Assembly: GCF_050876985.1 (NCBI RefSeq)
Contig: NZ_JBPAPP010000001.1
Length of the DNA stretch: 64,000 bases
Strand: one strand, 5' to 3'
DNA from: Halopseudomonas sp002296055
GTDB taxonomy: Bacteria; Pseudomonadota; Gammaproteobacteria; Pseudomonadales; Pseudomonadaceae
Part shown: piece by piece, positions 25,326-34,129 of the stretch
How the letters are laid out: every line of letters starts with the position of its first letter
Numbering within the stretch: the stretch's first letter is position 1
Program-made: the position numbers and the translations under genes
Notes under the pieces: model-generated
Database searches by the model: none
Told to the model about the DNA's origin: nothing
What the model saw: the letters and a program-made list of their open reading frames with translations, nothing else

Positions 25326-25736
25326 TTACTCGATTGGGTTGCTGACGCTTTCGATATCGCGTTTGACCTGCATGGGGTCGTCGATATTGCGGAATTTCAC
25401 GTCACTGATGCCGCGGCCGGTCAGCTTGATCGTGCCGTAGCCGAACATCCGTCCCCAGATACCCTGTTCTATTTCCACGGTTTCGATGGAGCTGAGCTTC
25501 ATTTCCTCGGTGTGCCGGCTGATGATGCCGTTCTTGAGGATCACCCGCTTGTTGGTCACGCCCTGCTCGATCGAGCGCAGGCGGAAGTACTCGTACAGCG
25601 CAATCAGCCAGGTCAGCCCGAAGGTCACCAGCCCCAGCACCAGCCAGCAGTACATAGGGACGCGGGCAAACCAGTGCAGCTGAAATACCTTGTGGATGAC
25701 CTCGCCGCTGGAGAGCGAGTCTTCGATGTAGGACAT
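25326..25736 (-). CDS. PH-domain (bPH2) membrane protein
   Basis: This is a 136-residue protein with two closely spaced transmembrane segments (about 25-55: ARVPMYCWLVLGLVTFGLTWLIALYEYF is the hydrophobic stretch) followed by a bacterial PH domain of the bPH2/YdbS type (VTNKRVILKNGIISR, EMKLSSIETVEIEQG, GTIKLTGRG). The function is unknown; the family is membrane-associated. The start is ATG at 25736 with AAGGAAG upstream. It converges with mgtE, with 3 bases between the stops. Confidence 0.85.
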   Translation of the reverse strand: MSYIEDSLSSGEVIHKVFQLHWFARVPMYCWLVLGLVTFGLTWLIALYEYFRLRSIEQGVTNKRVILKNGIISRHTEEMKLSSIETVEIEQGIWGRMFGYGTIKLTGRGISDVKFRNIDDPMQVKRDIESVSNPIE

Positions 25737-25838
25737 GCGCGGGCTTCCTTGTAGCAGTAACTGAAAGGCTGAACTGTAGCGAATACACACGTCTTCGGAC
25801 AGCGGGCGCGACGGCTTGTTGCATGAATGCATCAATGG

Positions 25839-25888
25839 TTAGCTTGCTAAATAAACACAAGAGCGTACACTAATGTTTAGCAAGCTAA
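25839..25888 (+). promoter_or_regulatory. marR promoter with two palindromic operators
   Basis: Two near-identical palindromes, TTAGCTTGCTAA (25839-25850) and TTAGCAAGCTAA (25877-25888), lie 38 bases apart centre to centre and together form a larger inverted repeat. Between and within them lies a promoter: -35 TTGCTA (25844-25849), 16-base spacer, -10 TACACT (25866-25871). The first palindrome covers the -35 and the second the expected start. This is the layout expected for autorepression by the downstream MarR protein. Confidence 0.75.
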
Positions 25889-25905
25889 TTAATTTGAGGT
25901 GAAAT

Positions 25906-26385
25906 ATGAGTGACAAGGCGCCTGCGCTGCACGAAACCCTGCGCCCCTCGATGGGCGCGGCTATGGGGCGGATACATCGTCTGTGGCGCAGCGCAATCAA
26001 CCAGGCAGTCGGTGAGCTGGGTATGACCGAGGCGCGCTGGGCGGTCCTGCTGCATCTGGTCAAGGTGGGGGAGGGGTGTACTCAGCAGGTGTTGGCCGAT
26101 GAGCTGGCTATCGAGATGCCCTCGTTGACGCGCACGCTCAATCAACTGCAGGAGCAGGAGCTGATCGAGCGCCGCCGTGATCCGGCCGATGGCCGGGTGC
26201 ACACCCTGTGGTTTACGCCCGCAGGGCGTCAGCGGGTGGCTGATTTGGCGGTGCATGTGGCACGCGTGCGTGAGCAGATCTATCAGGGCCTGAGTACCGA
26301 GCAGCTCGATGCCTTTGCCGAGGTGCTGTTGCAGATGGAAGTTAATGTGCGCGGGATACTCAGCCCCGGGGAGGCGTCAGCATGA
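25906..26385 (+). CDS. MarR-family transcriptional regulator
   Basis: This is a 159-residue winged-helix repressor. The DNA-binding part is typical: LGMTEARWAVLLHLVKVG, then recognition helix IEMPSLTRTLNQLQEQELIERRRDPADGR, with the wing ending in the conserved DxR. It is preceded by two palindromic operators and followed, with a 4-base ATGA overlap, by an HlyD-type exporter gene, so it probably represses its own operon and is released by an exported small molecule. The inducer cannot be read from the sequence. Confidence 0.92.
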   Translation: MSDKAPALHETLRPSMGAAMGRIHRLWRSAINQAVGELGMTEARWAVLLHLVKVGEGCTQQVLADELAIEMPSLTRTLNQLQEQELIERRRDPADGRVHTLWFTPAGRQRVADLAVHVARVREQIYQGLSTEQLDAFAEVLLQMEVNVRGILSPGEASA

Positions 26386-27443
26386 CACCCGATCAGATAT
26401 TTGCCCGCTGGGTGCGTGCGGCGCTGCTGCTGTTTGCCGTGGTGTTTGTGTACTTTCTGGCGGCCGACCTGTGGATGCCGCTGACACCGCAGGCCCGCGT
26501 GATGCATCCGGTGGTGCGGGTAGCCCCGCAAGTCAGCGGGCAGGTAGTGGCGGTTCCGGTTACTGACAACCAGCATGTCCAGGGCGGCGACGTGCTGTTC
26601 AGGCTGGACCCACGGCCCTACGAGCTGGCGGTGCAGCAGGCGCAGCTGGCGTTGGAAGCGGCCGAACGCGACAACGCCGGCTATGACGCGTCGCTGGCGG
26701 CGGCCGAGGCCGAGGTGCGTGCCGCGCAGGTGCAGGTGAACGAGCTGGCCCGCGAGCACGGCCGCTTATCCACCCTGCTGGCCAGCCGCAATGTGTCCCA
26801 GCAGCTGTATGACCAGACCCAGTCAAACTACCAGGCGGCGCAGTCGGCGTTGTCCAGTGCCAAGGCACGCGCCGAGCAGCTGCGTGTGCAGCGCGGTCTG
26901 ACCGATGAGGACAATCTGCGTCTGCGCCAGGCGCGCAATGACCTGGAGCGCGCCGAGCTCAATCTGGGCTACACCGAAGTACGTGCGCAGGAAGCAGGCA
27001 TTGTCTCCAACCTGCAGGTCAAGCCCGGCACCTTTGCCAGTGTCGGTGGCTCGCTGGCCGCCCTGGTCAGTGACGATGCCGATGTGATCGCCGACTTTCG
27101 CGAGAAGTCGCTGGTGCACATGCAGCGTGGCGAGGCTGCAGCGGTCGTGTTTGATGCCCTGCCGGGCCAGGTGTTCGATGCGCACGTTACGGCGGTGGAT
27201 GCCGGCACACAGCAGGGGCAGCTGTTGCCCGACGGCACGCTCGCCGCGCCGGAGACCTCTGACCGCTGGGTGCGCGATGCCCAGCGCCAACGCATCCATC
27301 TGCAGTTGGAAGAGCCTGCGCTGCTCAGCGAGCTGCCCTCCGGAGCGCGCGCGACGGTGCAGCTATACCCGGTTGGCGGCCTGGCCGAGCTACTGGGGAG
27401 CGTGCAGATTCATCTGGTCAGCCTCATGCATTACATCTACTGA
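26382..27443 (+). CDS. HlyD/EmrA-family periplasmic adaptor
   Basis: This is a 353-residue membrane fusion protein: one N-terminal transmembrane helix (about 12-30), a biotinyl-lipoyl-like half-motif (VVRVAPQVSGQVVAVPVTDNQ), an alpha-helical hairpin (about 80-190) rich in Ala/Gln, the second lipoyl half (TEVRAQEAGIVSNLQVKPGTF) and a beta-barrel. It resembles EmrA/AaeA adaptors that bridge an inner-membrane pump to the outer membrane. It is coupled to marR by overlap and followed 9 bases later by a DUF2955 membrane protein, its likely partner. Confidence 0.9.
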   Translation: MTPDQIFARWVRAALLLFAVVFVYFLAADLWMPLTPQARVMHPVVRVAPQVSGQVVAVPVTDNQHVQGGDVLFRLDPRPYELAVQQAQLALEAAERDNAGYDASLAAAEAEVRAAQVQVNELAREHGRLSTLLASRNVSQQLYDQTQSNYQAAQSALSSAKARAEQLRVQRGLTDEDNLRLRQARNDLERAELNLGYTEVRAQEAGIVSNLQVKPGTFASVGGSLAALVSDDADVIADFREKSLVHMQRGEAAAVVFDALPGQVFDAHVTAVDAGTQQGQLLPDGTLAAPETSDRWVRDAQRQRIHLQLEEPALLSELPSGARATVQLYPVGGLAELLGSVQIHLVSLMHYIY

Positions 27444-27452
27444 GGCCTGGCC

Positions 27453-28490
27453 ATGAAACCCATTTTGCTGATGAGCAAGCGGCAGCTGGACGCCAACGAT
27501 GTGCGTCAGTGCCTGCGCATCGCCTTTGGCGGCACCCTCGGCTTTGTTCTGTGCAAGCTGATGGGCTGGAACTACGGCGCCTTTTTTGTTGTGCAGCCGA
27601 TTCTGTTGCTGGGCATGGTGCCAACGCTCAATGGTCACGTCATGCGCCAGTTTGTTGCCAACATGCTGGTGGTGACCCTGTCGGTGCTGGTGGTGCAAGG
27701 GTTGTTCGGCGACAAGCCGGTGCCCATGACGCTGCTGGTGGCGGGCATGTTCGCCCTGCTGTTTCGGGAGATGAGTCGTGGTGCCCATTTCCTTTTCGGC
27801 GCCATGTCGATCGTCAACATGTCGATGCAGCTGCATTTTGCCAGTTACCCGACCGCGGACATTGGCGATATCGTGGCCTCCAATATTGTCTCGGTGTTTA
27901 CCACGTTGGGTATCGCCATGCTGATGCACGTGGTGTTTGCTGATGTGGCACCGCGCCAGCCCCGGCAGATGCCGAGCAAGCCGCTGACCAATCAGCGCCA
28001 TGAGGTGATACTGGCCACCACGGTAGCGACCCTGTCCTACATTGTCTTTCAGGTGTTCAACCTGCAGAGCGGGTTGTCGGCGCAGGTGGCCAGCATTCTG
28101 GTGCTGTTTCCGCTGAACTGGAAAGGTGCGGGCCCGGCAGGTTGGAACCGCGCCTTGGGTACCCTGGTGGGCTGCAACGTCGGGTTGCTGGTGCAGTTTG
28201 TGCTGATGGACCACTTTGATGTGCTGCCCTTTGTGGCTGCCGGACTGTGGGTCAGCCTGATGCTGTTTGCCCGCATCCACCTGCTGGAAGGGGGCACAGG
28301 CGCAGGCTTTGCTGCACTGACCACCATGTCGATCCTGTTTGGCCAGTATCTCTCTCCCCGGCAGGACCTGTTCTATAGTGACCTGTATCGATTCTGGTCG
28401 CTGTCTGTGGCGGTGTTGCTCTCGCTGACGGCCGTGTATCTCATGCATCTGCTGCTGAACCGCTTCGCCGCTACCAGGCTGCAGGCTTGA
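27453..28490 (+). CDS. DUF2955 / FUSC-like inner-membrane protein
   Basis: This is a 345-residue polytopic membrane protein made of two similar halves, each with about five hydrophobic segments, as in the aromatic-acid exporter (FUSC, AaeB-like) superfamily. The first half starts QCLRIAFGGTLGFVLCKLMGWNYGAFFVVQP. Members of DUF2955 are usually encoded next to an HlyD adaptor, as here, so it is probably the pump component of a small-molecule efflux system under MarR control. The substrate is unknown. Confidence 0.83.
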   Translation: MKPILLMSKRQLDANDVRQCLRIAFGGTLGFVLCKLMGWNYGAFFVVQPILLLGMVPTLNGHVMRQFVANMLVVTLSVLVVQGLFGDKPVPMTLLVAGMFALLFREMSRGAHFLFGAMSIVNMSMQLHFASYPTADIGDIVASNIVSVFTTLGIAMLMHVVFADVAPRQPRQMPSKPLTNQRHEVILATTVATLSYIVFQVFNLQSGLSAQVASILVLFPLNWKGAGPAGWNRALGTLVGCNVGLLVQFVLMDHFDVLPFVAAGLWVSLMLFARIHLLEGGTGAGFAALTTMSILFGQYLSPRQDLFYSDLYRFWSLSVAVLLSLTAVYLMHLLLNRFAATRLQA

Positions 28491-28509
28491 GTAGCACAGG
28501 AGAGTTGTC

Positions 28510-29205
28510 TTGCAGTTAACCTCGTTCGGAGACGAATATCGCGCGCTGGTGGTTGGCAGCGGTGCCCTGGGGCAGGCCTTTTGCGAGCTGCTGCGCGAGG
28601 ATCCGGCTTGCGCGGGTGTCACTGTGTTGAGCCGCGCCACCCAGCCGGGCTTTGATCTGCTTGAGCCGGCCAGCATCGCCGCGGCCGCCCAGGCCGTGGC
28701 AGCGCAGGCTCCGTATCAGCTGGTGCTGATCGCGACTGGTGTGCTGCATGACGCCGAGATCCAGCCGGAGAAATCGCTCGCCGCGATAGACGCCGAGGCG
28801 ATGCAGAGCGTCTTTCAAATCAACAGCATCGGGCCAGCACTGCTGCTGCAGCATGTGTTGCCGTTGCTGGATCGCAAGGGTGCCCTGGCCGTGCTGTCGG
28901 CTCGGGTTGGCAGCATTGCCGACAACCGTCTCGGCGGCTGGTATGCCTACCGCGCCTCCAAGGCGGCGCTGAATATGCTGCTCAAGACGGCGGCTATTGA
29001 GCATGCGCGGCGTTACCCCGAGGCGCGACTGCTCAGCCTGCACCCTGGCACGGTGGTGTCGCCGCTGTCACAGCCTTTCAGGGGCGCGGCCGCAGCGCGC
29101 CCGGCTCGGCAGGCGGCTGCACAGCTGCTGTCGGTAGTGGATAACGCGACGGCAGCCGATAGCGGCGGGTTCTTCGCCTATGACGGCGCAGTTATACCCT
29201 GGTAA
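28510..29205 (+). CDS. Short-chain dehydrogenase/reductase
   Basis: This is a 231-residue SDR. It has a nucleotide-binding glycine motif VVGSGALGQAF (about 15-25), the conserved NSIGP segment, a serine in the catalytic strand region (VLSARVGSIAD) and the YxxxK pair in YAYRASKAALN. It is closest in look to the C-factor (CsgA-like) group often annotated in Pseudomonas. The substrate is not inferable. It starts with TTG at 28510, about 7 bases after AGGAGA, and follows the DUF2955 gene by 19 bases, so it may be part of the MarR operon. Confidence 0.8.
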   Translation: MQLTSFGDEYRALVVGSGALGQAFCELLREDPACAGVTVLSRATQPGFDLLEPASIAAAAQAVAAQAPYQLVLIATGVLHDAEIQPEKSLAAIDAEAMQSVFQINSIGPALLLQHVLPLLDRKGALAVLSARVGSIADNRLGGWYAYRASKAALNMLLKTAAIEHARRYPEARLLSLHPGTVVSPLSQPFRGAAAARPARQAAAQLLSVVDNATAADSGGFFAYDGAVIPW

Positions 29206-29219
29206 GCGGGAGTGGATAG

Positions 29220-29531
29220 ATGACCTTGCAAGAGCTGATCAGCCTGGCTGAACGAGGCGCGGTGCGGGAGCTTGATGTGCTGTCGTTGGAGGGCAGCCTC
29301 TATATCCTGCGCGCATACCTGCCTCAGGGCGTGCGTACGCTGCAGGACGCGCATGGCAAAACCTGCTCCTGGCGCTCTACCAGCGAGCTGCGTGATTATT
29401 TTCGTGACAGCCCAGCGGTGAGGATGCTGCCCTGCACCTTGAGCCAGCAGGTGGTCCATGATGAGATGTGTGGCACTCGCAGTGGGCCGGTGGAGCCGCT
29501 GCGCATTGCGTTTTCTCTGGGCTCCGGCTGA
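29220..29531 (+). CDS. DUF6482-type small conserved protein
   Basis: This is a 103-residue soluble protein with no signal peptide. It resembles the small Pseudomonas family now called DUF6482: MTLQELISLAERGAVRELDVLSLEGSLYILR at the start, then WRSTSELRDYF and HDEMCG near the end. I know no function for it. It lies 14 bases after the SDR gene and before trkH, so it may be read from the same transcript as the SDR. Confidence 0.7.
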   Translation: MTLQELISLAERGAVRELDVLSLEGSLYILRAYLPQGVRTLQDAHGKTCSWRSTSELRDYFRDSPAVRMLPCTLSQQVVHDEMCGTRSGPVEPLRIAFSLGSG

Positions 29532-29642
29532 GAGACACTAATCAGTGCTGGCGTAACACGCCTTTGCTTGAGGATTCCGCGCGCGGTGAGCGCAGTTTGG
29601 CTATCATGTGCGGCACTCTTGCGCCCTTGGGGGGCTCTTTGC

Positions 29643-31091
29643 ATGGTGCGCTTTCTGCGACCGGTTCTTTTTGTCTGCGGTATCCTGACGCTGATCATGG
29701 CTGGCCTGATGCTGGCGGTGGCGGCTTTTTCCTGGTGGCGACAAGACCCGGAGATGGAGGTCTTTCTGATCTCCTTTGGCATTACCTTGGGCTGCGGCTT
29801 GCTGCTGGTAATGGGGTGTCGTGACCGAGGCTTTCATCTGGTGGCGCGTCAGCTCTACCTGCTGACCAGCCTGAGCTGGGTGCTGATGTCGCTGTTTGGT
29901 GCCTTGCCACTGTTCTTCAGCCACTTTCAGCTGAGTGCTGAGGACGCTGTGTTTGAAGCGGTGTCGGGCATTACCACAACAGGTTCAACCGTTCTCAGCG
30001 GCATCGAGCACCTGGCGCCAAGCCTGTTGCTGTGGCGCTCGCTGCTGCAATGGCTGGGCGGGCTTGGGGTGATTGGTATGGCGGTGTCTATCCTGCCGTT
30101 TTTGCGGGTGGGCGGCATGCGTCTGTTCCACACCGAATCCTCCGACTGGTCGGACAAGTCGATTCCGCGCGTGCAATCGCTGGCGCGCTTGCTGGTGCTG
30201 ACCTATCTGACCCTCTCGGTCTGTTGCACGCTCTGTTATTGGCTGGCCGGCATGAGTTTGTTTGATGCGGTCAACCACGCGATGGCGACGGTGTCGACCG
30301 GTGGTTTTGCTACCGATGATCGCTCCATGGGGCGCTTCTCGCTTGGCGTGCTGTGGGTCTCCATCCTGTTCATGGTGCTCAGCGCGCTCCCCTTTACGTT
30401 GTTGATCGGTTTTTTTCGGCGGCGCTCGCTGGAGTTGTTCAGAAATCAGCAGGTGCTGGGTTTTTTCGCCATCATCGCTGCGGTTTCCTTGCTGCTGACT
30501 GCTGACCTGATCGAGCTGCAGCTGTTTGCGCCCTTCGAGGCGTTCACCCAGGCGACCTTCAATCTGGTGTCGGTTATCAGTACCACCGGCTTTGCCTCGG
30601 CCGACTACACCCAGTGGGGCACCTTCAGTATCGCGCTGTTTTTTGTGGTGATGTTTATCGGCGGCTGCTCTGGCTCTACCAGCGGCGGCATGAAGGTGTT
30701 TCGCTTTCAGCTGAGTTATCTGTTTCTGCGCAGCCAGATTCGCAAGCTGATTCACCCCAGCGGGGTGTTTGTTACCCAGTACAACGGCCGGCCGGTGCAG
30801 GACGATATCATTCTCTCGGCCGTTGCCTTTTCCTTTCTGTTTTTTGTCACCCTGGCGGTGACAACGCTGCTACTGGCGCTGATGGGGCTAGACCTGATGA
30901 CCAGTCTGACGGCTGCGGCCACCGCGTTGACCAACGTGGGCCCTGGGTTGGGTGACATCATTGGCCCGGCGGGTAATTTTGCCAGTCTGCCGGTGGCGGC
31001 CAAGTGGCTGTTGTCTTTTGCCATGCTGATGGGGCGCTTGGAGTTACTGACGCTGATGGTACTCTTTACCCCCATGTTCTGGCGTGGGTGA
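29643..31091 (+). CDS. trkH: Trk potassium uptake protein, membrane subunit
   Basis: TrkH forms the K+ translocation pore. The 482-residue protein has the repeated M1-P-M2 layout with four selectivity-filter loops: EAVSGITTTGSTVLSG, MATVSTGGFATDD, LVSVISTTGFASAD and AATALTNVGPGLGD, each centred on the filter glycine. The ATG at 29643 is chosen because the longer frame from 29568 adds a tail before TM1. trkA follows after 27 bases, so pore and regulator are cotranscribed here; in P. aeruginosa the trkA and trkH genes are unlinked. Confidence 0.94.
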   Translation: MVRFLRPVLFVCGILTLIMAGLMLAVAAFSWWRQDPEMEVFLISFGITLGCGLLLVMGCRDRGFHLVARQLYLLTSLSWVLMSLFGALPLFFSHFQLSAEDAVFEAVSGITTTGSTVLSGIEHLAPSLLLWRSLLQWLGGLGVIGMAVSILPFLRVGGMRLFHTESSDWSDKSIPRVQSLARLLVLTYLTLSVCCTLCYWLAGMSLFDAVNHAMATVSTGGFATDDRSMGRFSLGVLWVSILFMVLSALPFTLLIGFFRRRSLELFRNQQVLGFFAIIAAVSLLLTADLIELQLFAPFEAFTQATFNLVSVISTTGFASADYTQWGTFSIALFFVVMFIGGCSGSTSGGMKVFRFQLSYLFLRSQIRKLIHPSGVFVTQYNGRPVQDDIILSAVAFSFLFFVTLAVTTLLLALMGLDLMTSLTAAATALTNVGPGLGDIIGPAGNFASLPVAAKWLLSFAMLMGRLELLTLMVLFTPMFWRG

Positions 31092-31118
31092 CTATATGGG
31101 ATCGGGAGAGACAGTCTG

Positions 31119-32498
31119 ATGCGCATCATCATTCTTGGCGCAGGCCAGGTGGGCCGCAGTCTGGTTGAGCATCTGGTCAGCGAGAAGAACCACATAACCG
31201 TGGTGGATACTAATCCGGCGCGGCTGCAGATGGTGCACGAGCTGCACGACGTCAATATTCTGTGCGCCCACGGTGCCCATCCGGTCACCTTGTCCAAGGC
31301 CGGCGCCGATGATGCTGACATGCTGGTGGCGGTGACCAACAGCGACGAGGTCAACATGATCGCCTGTCAGGTGGCCCAGTCGTTGTTCCACGTACCCAAC
31401 AAGGTCGCGCGGGTGCGTGAGCCGGGCTACATGGAGCAAAACCAGGCGCTGTTTGCCAAGGCCGCGGTGCCGGTAGATGTGCTGATCAATCCCGAGGCGC
31501 TGGTGACTCAGCACCTGAAAAAGCTGATCCGCTACCCTGGTGCGCTGCAGGTGATCAACTTTGCCGATGGCCTGGCGCAGCTGGTGGCGGTGCGCGCCAC
31601 TATTGGCGGCGCGCTGGTCGGTCAACGCATCTCGGCCCTGCGCGAGCGCTTGCCGGCGGTGGAAATTCGCGTGGCAGCCATCTTTCGACAGAATCATTCT
31701 GTGGTGCCGGACGGCGATACCGTGATTCAGGACGGCGACGAGGTGTTCTTTGTCGCAGCCCGCCCCGACATTCGCCTGGTGTTGAACGAGTTGCGGCGCC
31801 GGGAAAAGCCCTACAAGCGCATAGTGATTGCCGGCGGCGGCAATATTGGCGCGCGCCTGGCCCGTGTGCTGGAAGAGGATTACCGGGTCAAGGTGATCGA
31901 GCAGGATATGGCGCGCTGTCAGCTGCTGTCTGAACGCTTACGCAAGACCACGGTGCTGTACGGCAGTGCCTCGGATCGTGAGCTGCTGCTGGAGGAGAGC
32001 ATCGAGTCGGCGGACGTCTTTCTGGCCCTGACCAATGACGATGAAGCCAACATCATGTCGTCCATGCTGGCCAAGCGCATGGGCGCACGTACCGTGATTA
32101 CCCTGATCAGCAATCCGTCGTATGCCGAGCTGGTGCAGGGCGGCAGTATCGATATCGCTATTTCGCCGCAGCAGGCGACCATTGGCGCGCTGCTGACGCA
32201 TGTGCGGCGCGGCGACGTGGTGGCGGTGCATTCGCTGCGCCGCGGCACGGCCGAGGCCATGGAGGCGGTGGCGCACGGTGATCCGCAAAGCTCGCAAGTG
32301 GTTGGCAAGCGTATCGACGAGCTGCCTTTGCCGCCGGGTGCCATGGTTGGCGCGGTGGTGCGTGGCGAGGACGTGATCATTGCCCACGACAGCACGCAGA
32401 TTGAAGAGGGTGATCACGTCATTGTGCTGGTGCCCGACAAGCGGGACATGCAGGCGGTAGAGCGTCTGTTCCAGGTGGGGCTGACTTTTTTGCTGTGA
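31119..32498 (+). CDS. trkA: Trk potassium uptake regulator TrkA
   Basis: TrkA is the cytoplasmic NAD(H)-binding ring that gates TrkH. The 459 residues form two RCK units: Rossmann domain 1 with IILGAGQVGRSL (about 3-14), TrkA_C 1 (about 140-225), Rossmann domain 2 with VIAGGGNIGARL (about 233-244) and TrkA_C 2 (about 370-455). Length and order are normal. It ends 27 bases before the convergent gcvR. Confidence 0.95.
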   Translation: MRIIILGAGQVGRSLVEHLVSEKNHITVVDTNPARLQMVHELHDVNILCAHGAHPVTLSKAGADDADMLVAVTNSDEVNMIACQVAQSLFHVPNKVARVREPGYMEQNQALFAKAAVPVDVLINPEALVTQHLKKLIRYPGALQVINFADGLAQLVAVRATIGGALVGQRISALRERLPAVEIRVAAIFRQNHSVVPDGDTVIQDGDEVFFVAARPDIRLVLNELRRREKPYKRIVIAGGGNIGARLARVLEEDYRVKVIEQDMARCQLLSERLRKTTVLYGSASDRELLLEESIESADVFLALTNDDEANIMSSMLAKRMGARTVITLISNPSYAELVQGGSIDIAISPQQATIGALLTHVRRGDVVAVHSLRRGTAEAMEAVAHGDPQSSQVVGKRIDELPLPPGAMVGAVVRGEDVIIAHDSTQIEEGDHVIVLVPDKRDMQAVERLFQVGLTFLL

Positions 32499-32525
32499 GT
32501 CAGCCGCTGTTGCCTAGCTGGCGCC

Positions 32526-33041
32526 TCAGTCCGCGTCGCGCAGCTCGACCATCAGGTCGTCGGTCAGATTCTCGAGGGCATCGCGCAGGGCGTCCAGGTC
32601 GGTCTGCGGGTAGACACCCAGCCGTGCCTCGGCCTTGAACAGCATGTCGGCACTCATGGGGGCCGGCACGCACTCGGTTTCCAGTGACTCGACGTTGACG
32701 CCGTGGCTGGCCAGGACACGTGAGACCTCGTGCACAATACCGGCCCGGTCGTTACCGACCAGATTGAGGATCAGTGCGCTCTGCACCGGCTCATCGGCCT
32801 GACCACTGATGGCCACCTGAACGTTGATGCCCAGGTGGGTCAGCTCTTCCAGATCAACACGCAATGCGTCCAGCTGTTCGTTACCTACGTCAACCCGCAG
32901 AATGCCGGCAAATTGGCCCGCCATGCGCGCCATACGGCTTTCCAGCCAATTGCCGCCGTGGCGATTGATAGTCTGGGCCAGGCTCTCGACCAGGCCGGGT
33001 TTGTCGGCAGAAATAACGGTAATCACGAGCGGGGTGGTCAT
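32526..33041 (-). CDS. gcvR: Glycine cleavage system regulator-like ACT protein
   Basis: This is a 171-residue protein with two ACT domains (about 5-80, beginning LVITVISADKPGLVESLAQTI, and 90-165, beginning ALILNLVGNDRAGIVHEVS). This is the GcvR layout: in E. coli GcvR binds glycine and controls GcvA at the gcv operon. The gcvTHP genes are 14 kb away in this window, but no gcvA is seen. The name is by family resemblance; regulation of gcv in this organism is not shown. Confidence 0.82.
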   Translation of the reverse strand: MTTPLVITVISADKPGLVESLAQTINRHGGNWLESRMARMAGQFAGILRVDVGNEQLDALRVDLEELTHLGINVQVAISGQADEPVQSALILNLVGNDRAGIVHEVSRVLASHGVNVESLETECVPAPMSADMLFKAEARLGVYPQTDLDALRDALENLTDDLMVELRDAD

Positions 33042-33071
33042 GCACTGTCTCCTTTGGGCGTGGCGCGCAAA

Positions 33072-33956
33072 TCAGTCCTGATAGTAGCGGCCTTCGCCGG
33101 TCGCGGTCATTTCCTGGCAAGTGGCTTCCAGGTTTTCAAAGTCGTATTCGGACAGGCCAACGTATTCCAGAATCGCCGCGCCCACGGCGTCCCATTCATG
33201 GTCGACACTGTGGTTGCCGAGCACCCGGTAGGCCTGACAGATGTGCTCTGCCATCTTCAGAATCGCCAGCAGGTTCTTTTGTTCCGCATCGGTACCCAGC
33301 GGCGAGAGAAAGGTTTGAGCAGCATTGTGGTGACTGGCAATGGCCTCGCACAGGTGTGCTGGCAGGCGCCAGGATTTGGCGGTGTAGTAGCCGATCACCG
33401 CATGGTTGGTGTTCATGCGCTGATTCTCGACATCGACGATACGCACCGTGTTCTGCGCGTAGGACTCTTCCATCACCTCAATGTAGTAGGGGAAACGGCT
33501 GAGCATGAGCGGAATGCCGCAGTTGTGGAACAGCCCGAGGGCATAGGCTTCATCCGGCTCTACGCAGCCGATGCGCTTGGCCAGCGTCATACAGGTCATG
33601 GCGACGTCCTGGGCGCTGTCCCAGAAACGGTTAAGGTTGACGATGTTTTCGTCGGTCAGCTCGCCGCGAATGGATTGGGCGTTAACGATATTGACCACCC
33701 GCGAGACGCCCAGCAGATTCACGGCCTGCTGAATTGAGCTGATGCGGTTGGTCAGCCCGAAGAACGCGGAGTTGACGACCTTGAGCAGGCTGCCGGAGAG
33801 GCCAGGGTCCTGGCTGATCAGCCGGGCGATGACCTTCAGGTCCGGGTCCGGCATCAGTTGCTCCATCTGCAGGTCGACCATGATCTGCGGCTGCGGCGGC
33901 ACGCTGATGCCCTGCAGTGCGCTGCTGATCTGCTGGTCGGTAAGCTCGGCATTCAT
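33072..33956 (-). CDS. HDOD-domain signalling protein
   Basis: This is a 294-residue stand-alone HDOD domain, an HD-like helical domain without the metal-binding His-Asp pair, used in bacterial signalling. Visible marks are IARLISQDPGLSGSLLKVVNSAFFGL, AVNLLGVSRVVNIV and ALGLFHNCGIPLML. The exact role is unknown; HDOD proteins have been tied to c-di-GMP signalling, motility and cell-cycle control. It is divergent from rlmI across a gap holding two GC-rich hairpins. Confidence 0.88.
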   Translation of the reverse strand: MNAELTDQQISSALQGISVPPQPQIMVDLQMEQLMPDPDLKVIARLISQDPGLSGSLLKVVNSAFFGLTNRISSIQQAVNLLGVSRVVNIVNAQSIRGELTDENIVNLNRFWDSAQDVAMTCMTLAKRIGCVEPDEAYALGLFHNCGIPLMLSRFPYYIEVMEESYAQNTVRIVDVENQRMNTNHAVIGYYTAKSWRLPAHLCEAIASHHNAAQTFLSPLGTDAEQKNLLAILKMAEHICQAYRVLGNHSVDHEWDAVGAAILEYVGLSEYDFENLEATCQEMTATGEGRYYQD

Positions 33957-34040
33957 GGAGACGATCCGCTGGTGACTGAATCATCGAGTTTAGCGCCACT
34001 GGGGGGCGCTTGGGAAACCCCCGCGAGGCTCTGGCGCAAA

Positions 34041-34069
34041 GGTCCTTCGCGGGCGCGGCGCGAAGGGCC
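34041..34069. repeat. GC-rich inverted repeat in the HDOD-rlmI gap
   Basis: GGTCCTTCGCG (34041-34051) pairs with CGCGAAGGGCC (34059-34069) over 11 positions with one G-T pair. It lies 10 bases before a TATAAT (34079-34084), probably the rlmI -10 box, between two divergent gene starts, so it is unlikely to be a terminator. A shorter stem (AGCGCC/GGCGCT, near 33994-34011) lies just to the left. Confidence 0.5.
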
Positions 34070-34078
34070 GGCAGTCTG

Positions 34079-34084
34079 TATAAT
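34079..34084 (+). promoter_or_regulatory. Candidate -10 box of rlmI
   Basis: A perfect TATAAT lies 45 bases before the rlmI start. The expected -35 position falls within the preceding GC-rich hairpin and does not resemble consensus. Confidence 0.45.
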
Positions 34085-34129
34085 CGGCCGCTGTATTTCT
34101 ACATCCCGCTTGTTCCCCAGGAGTTTCTC

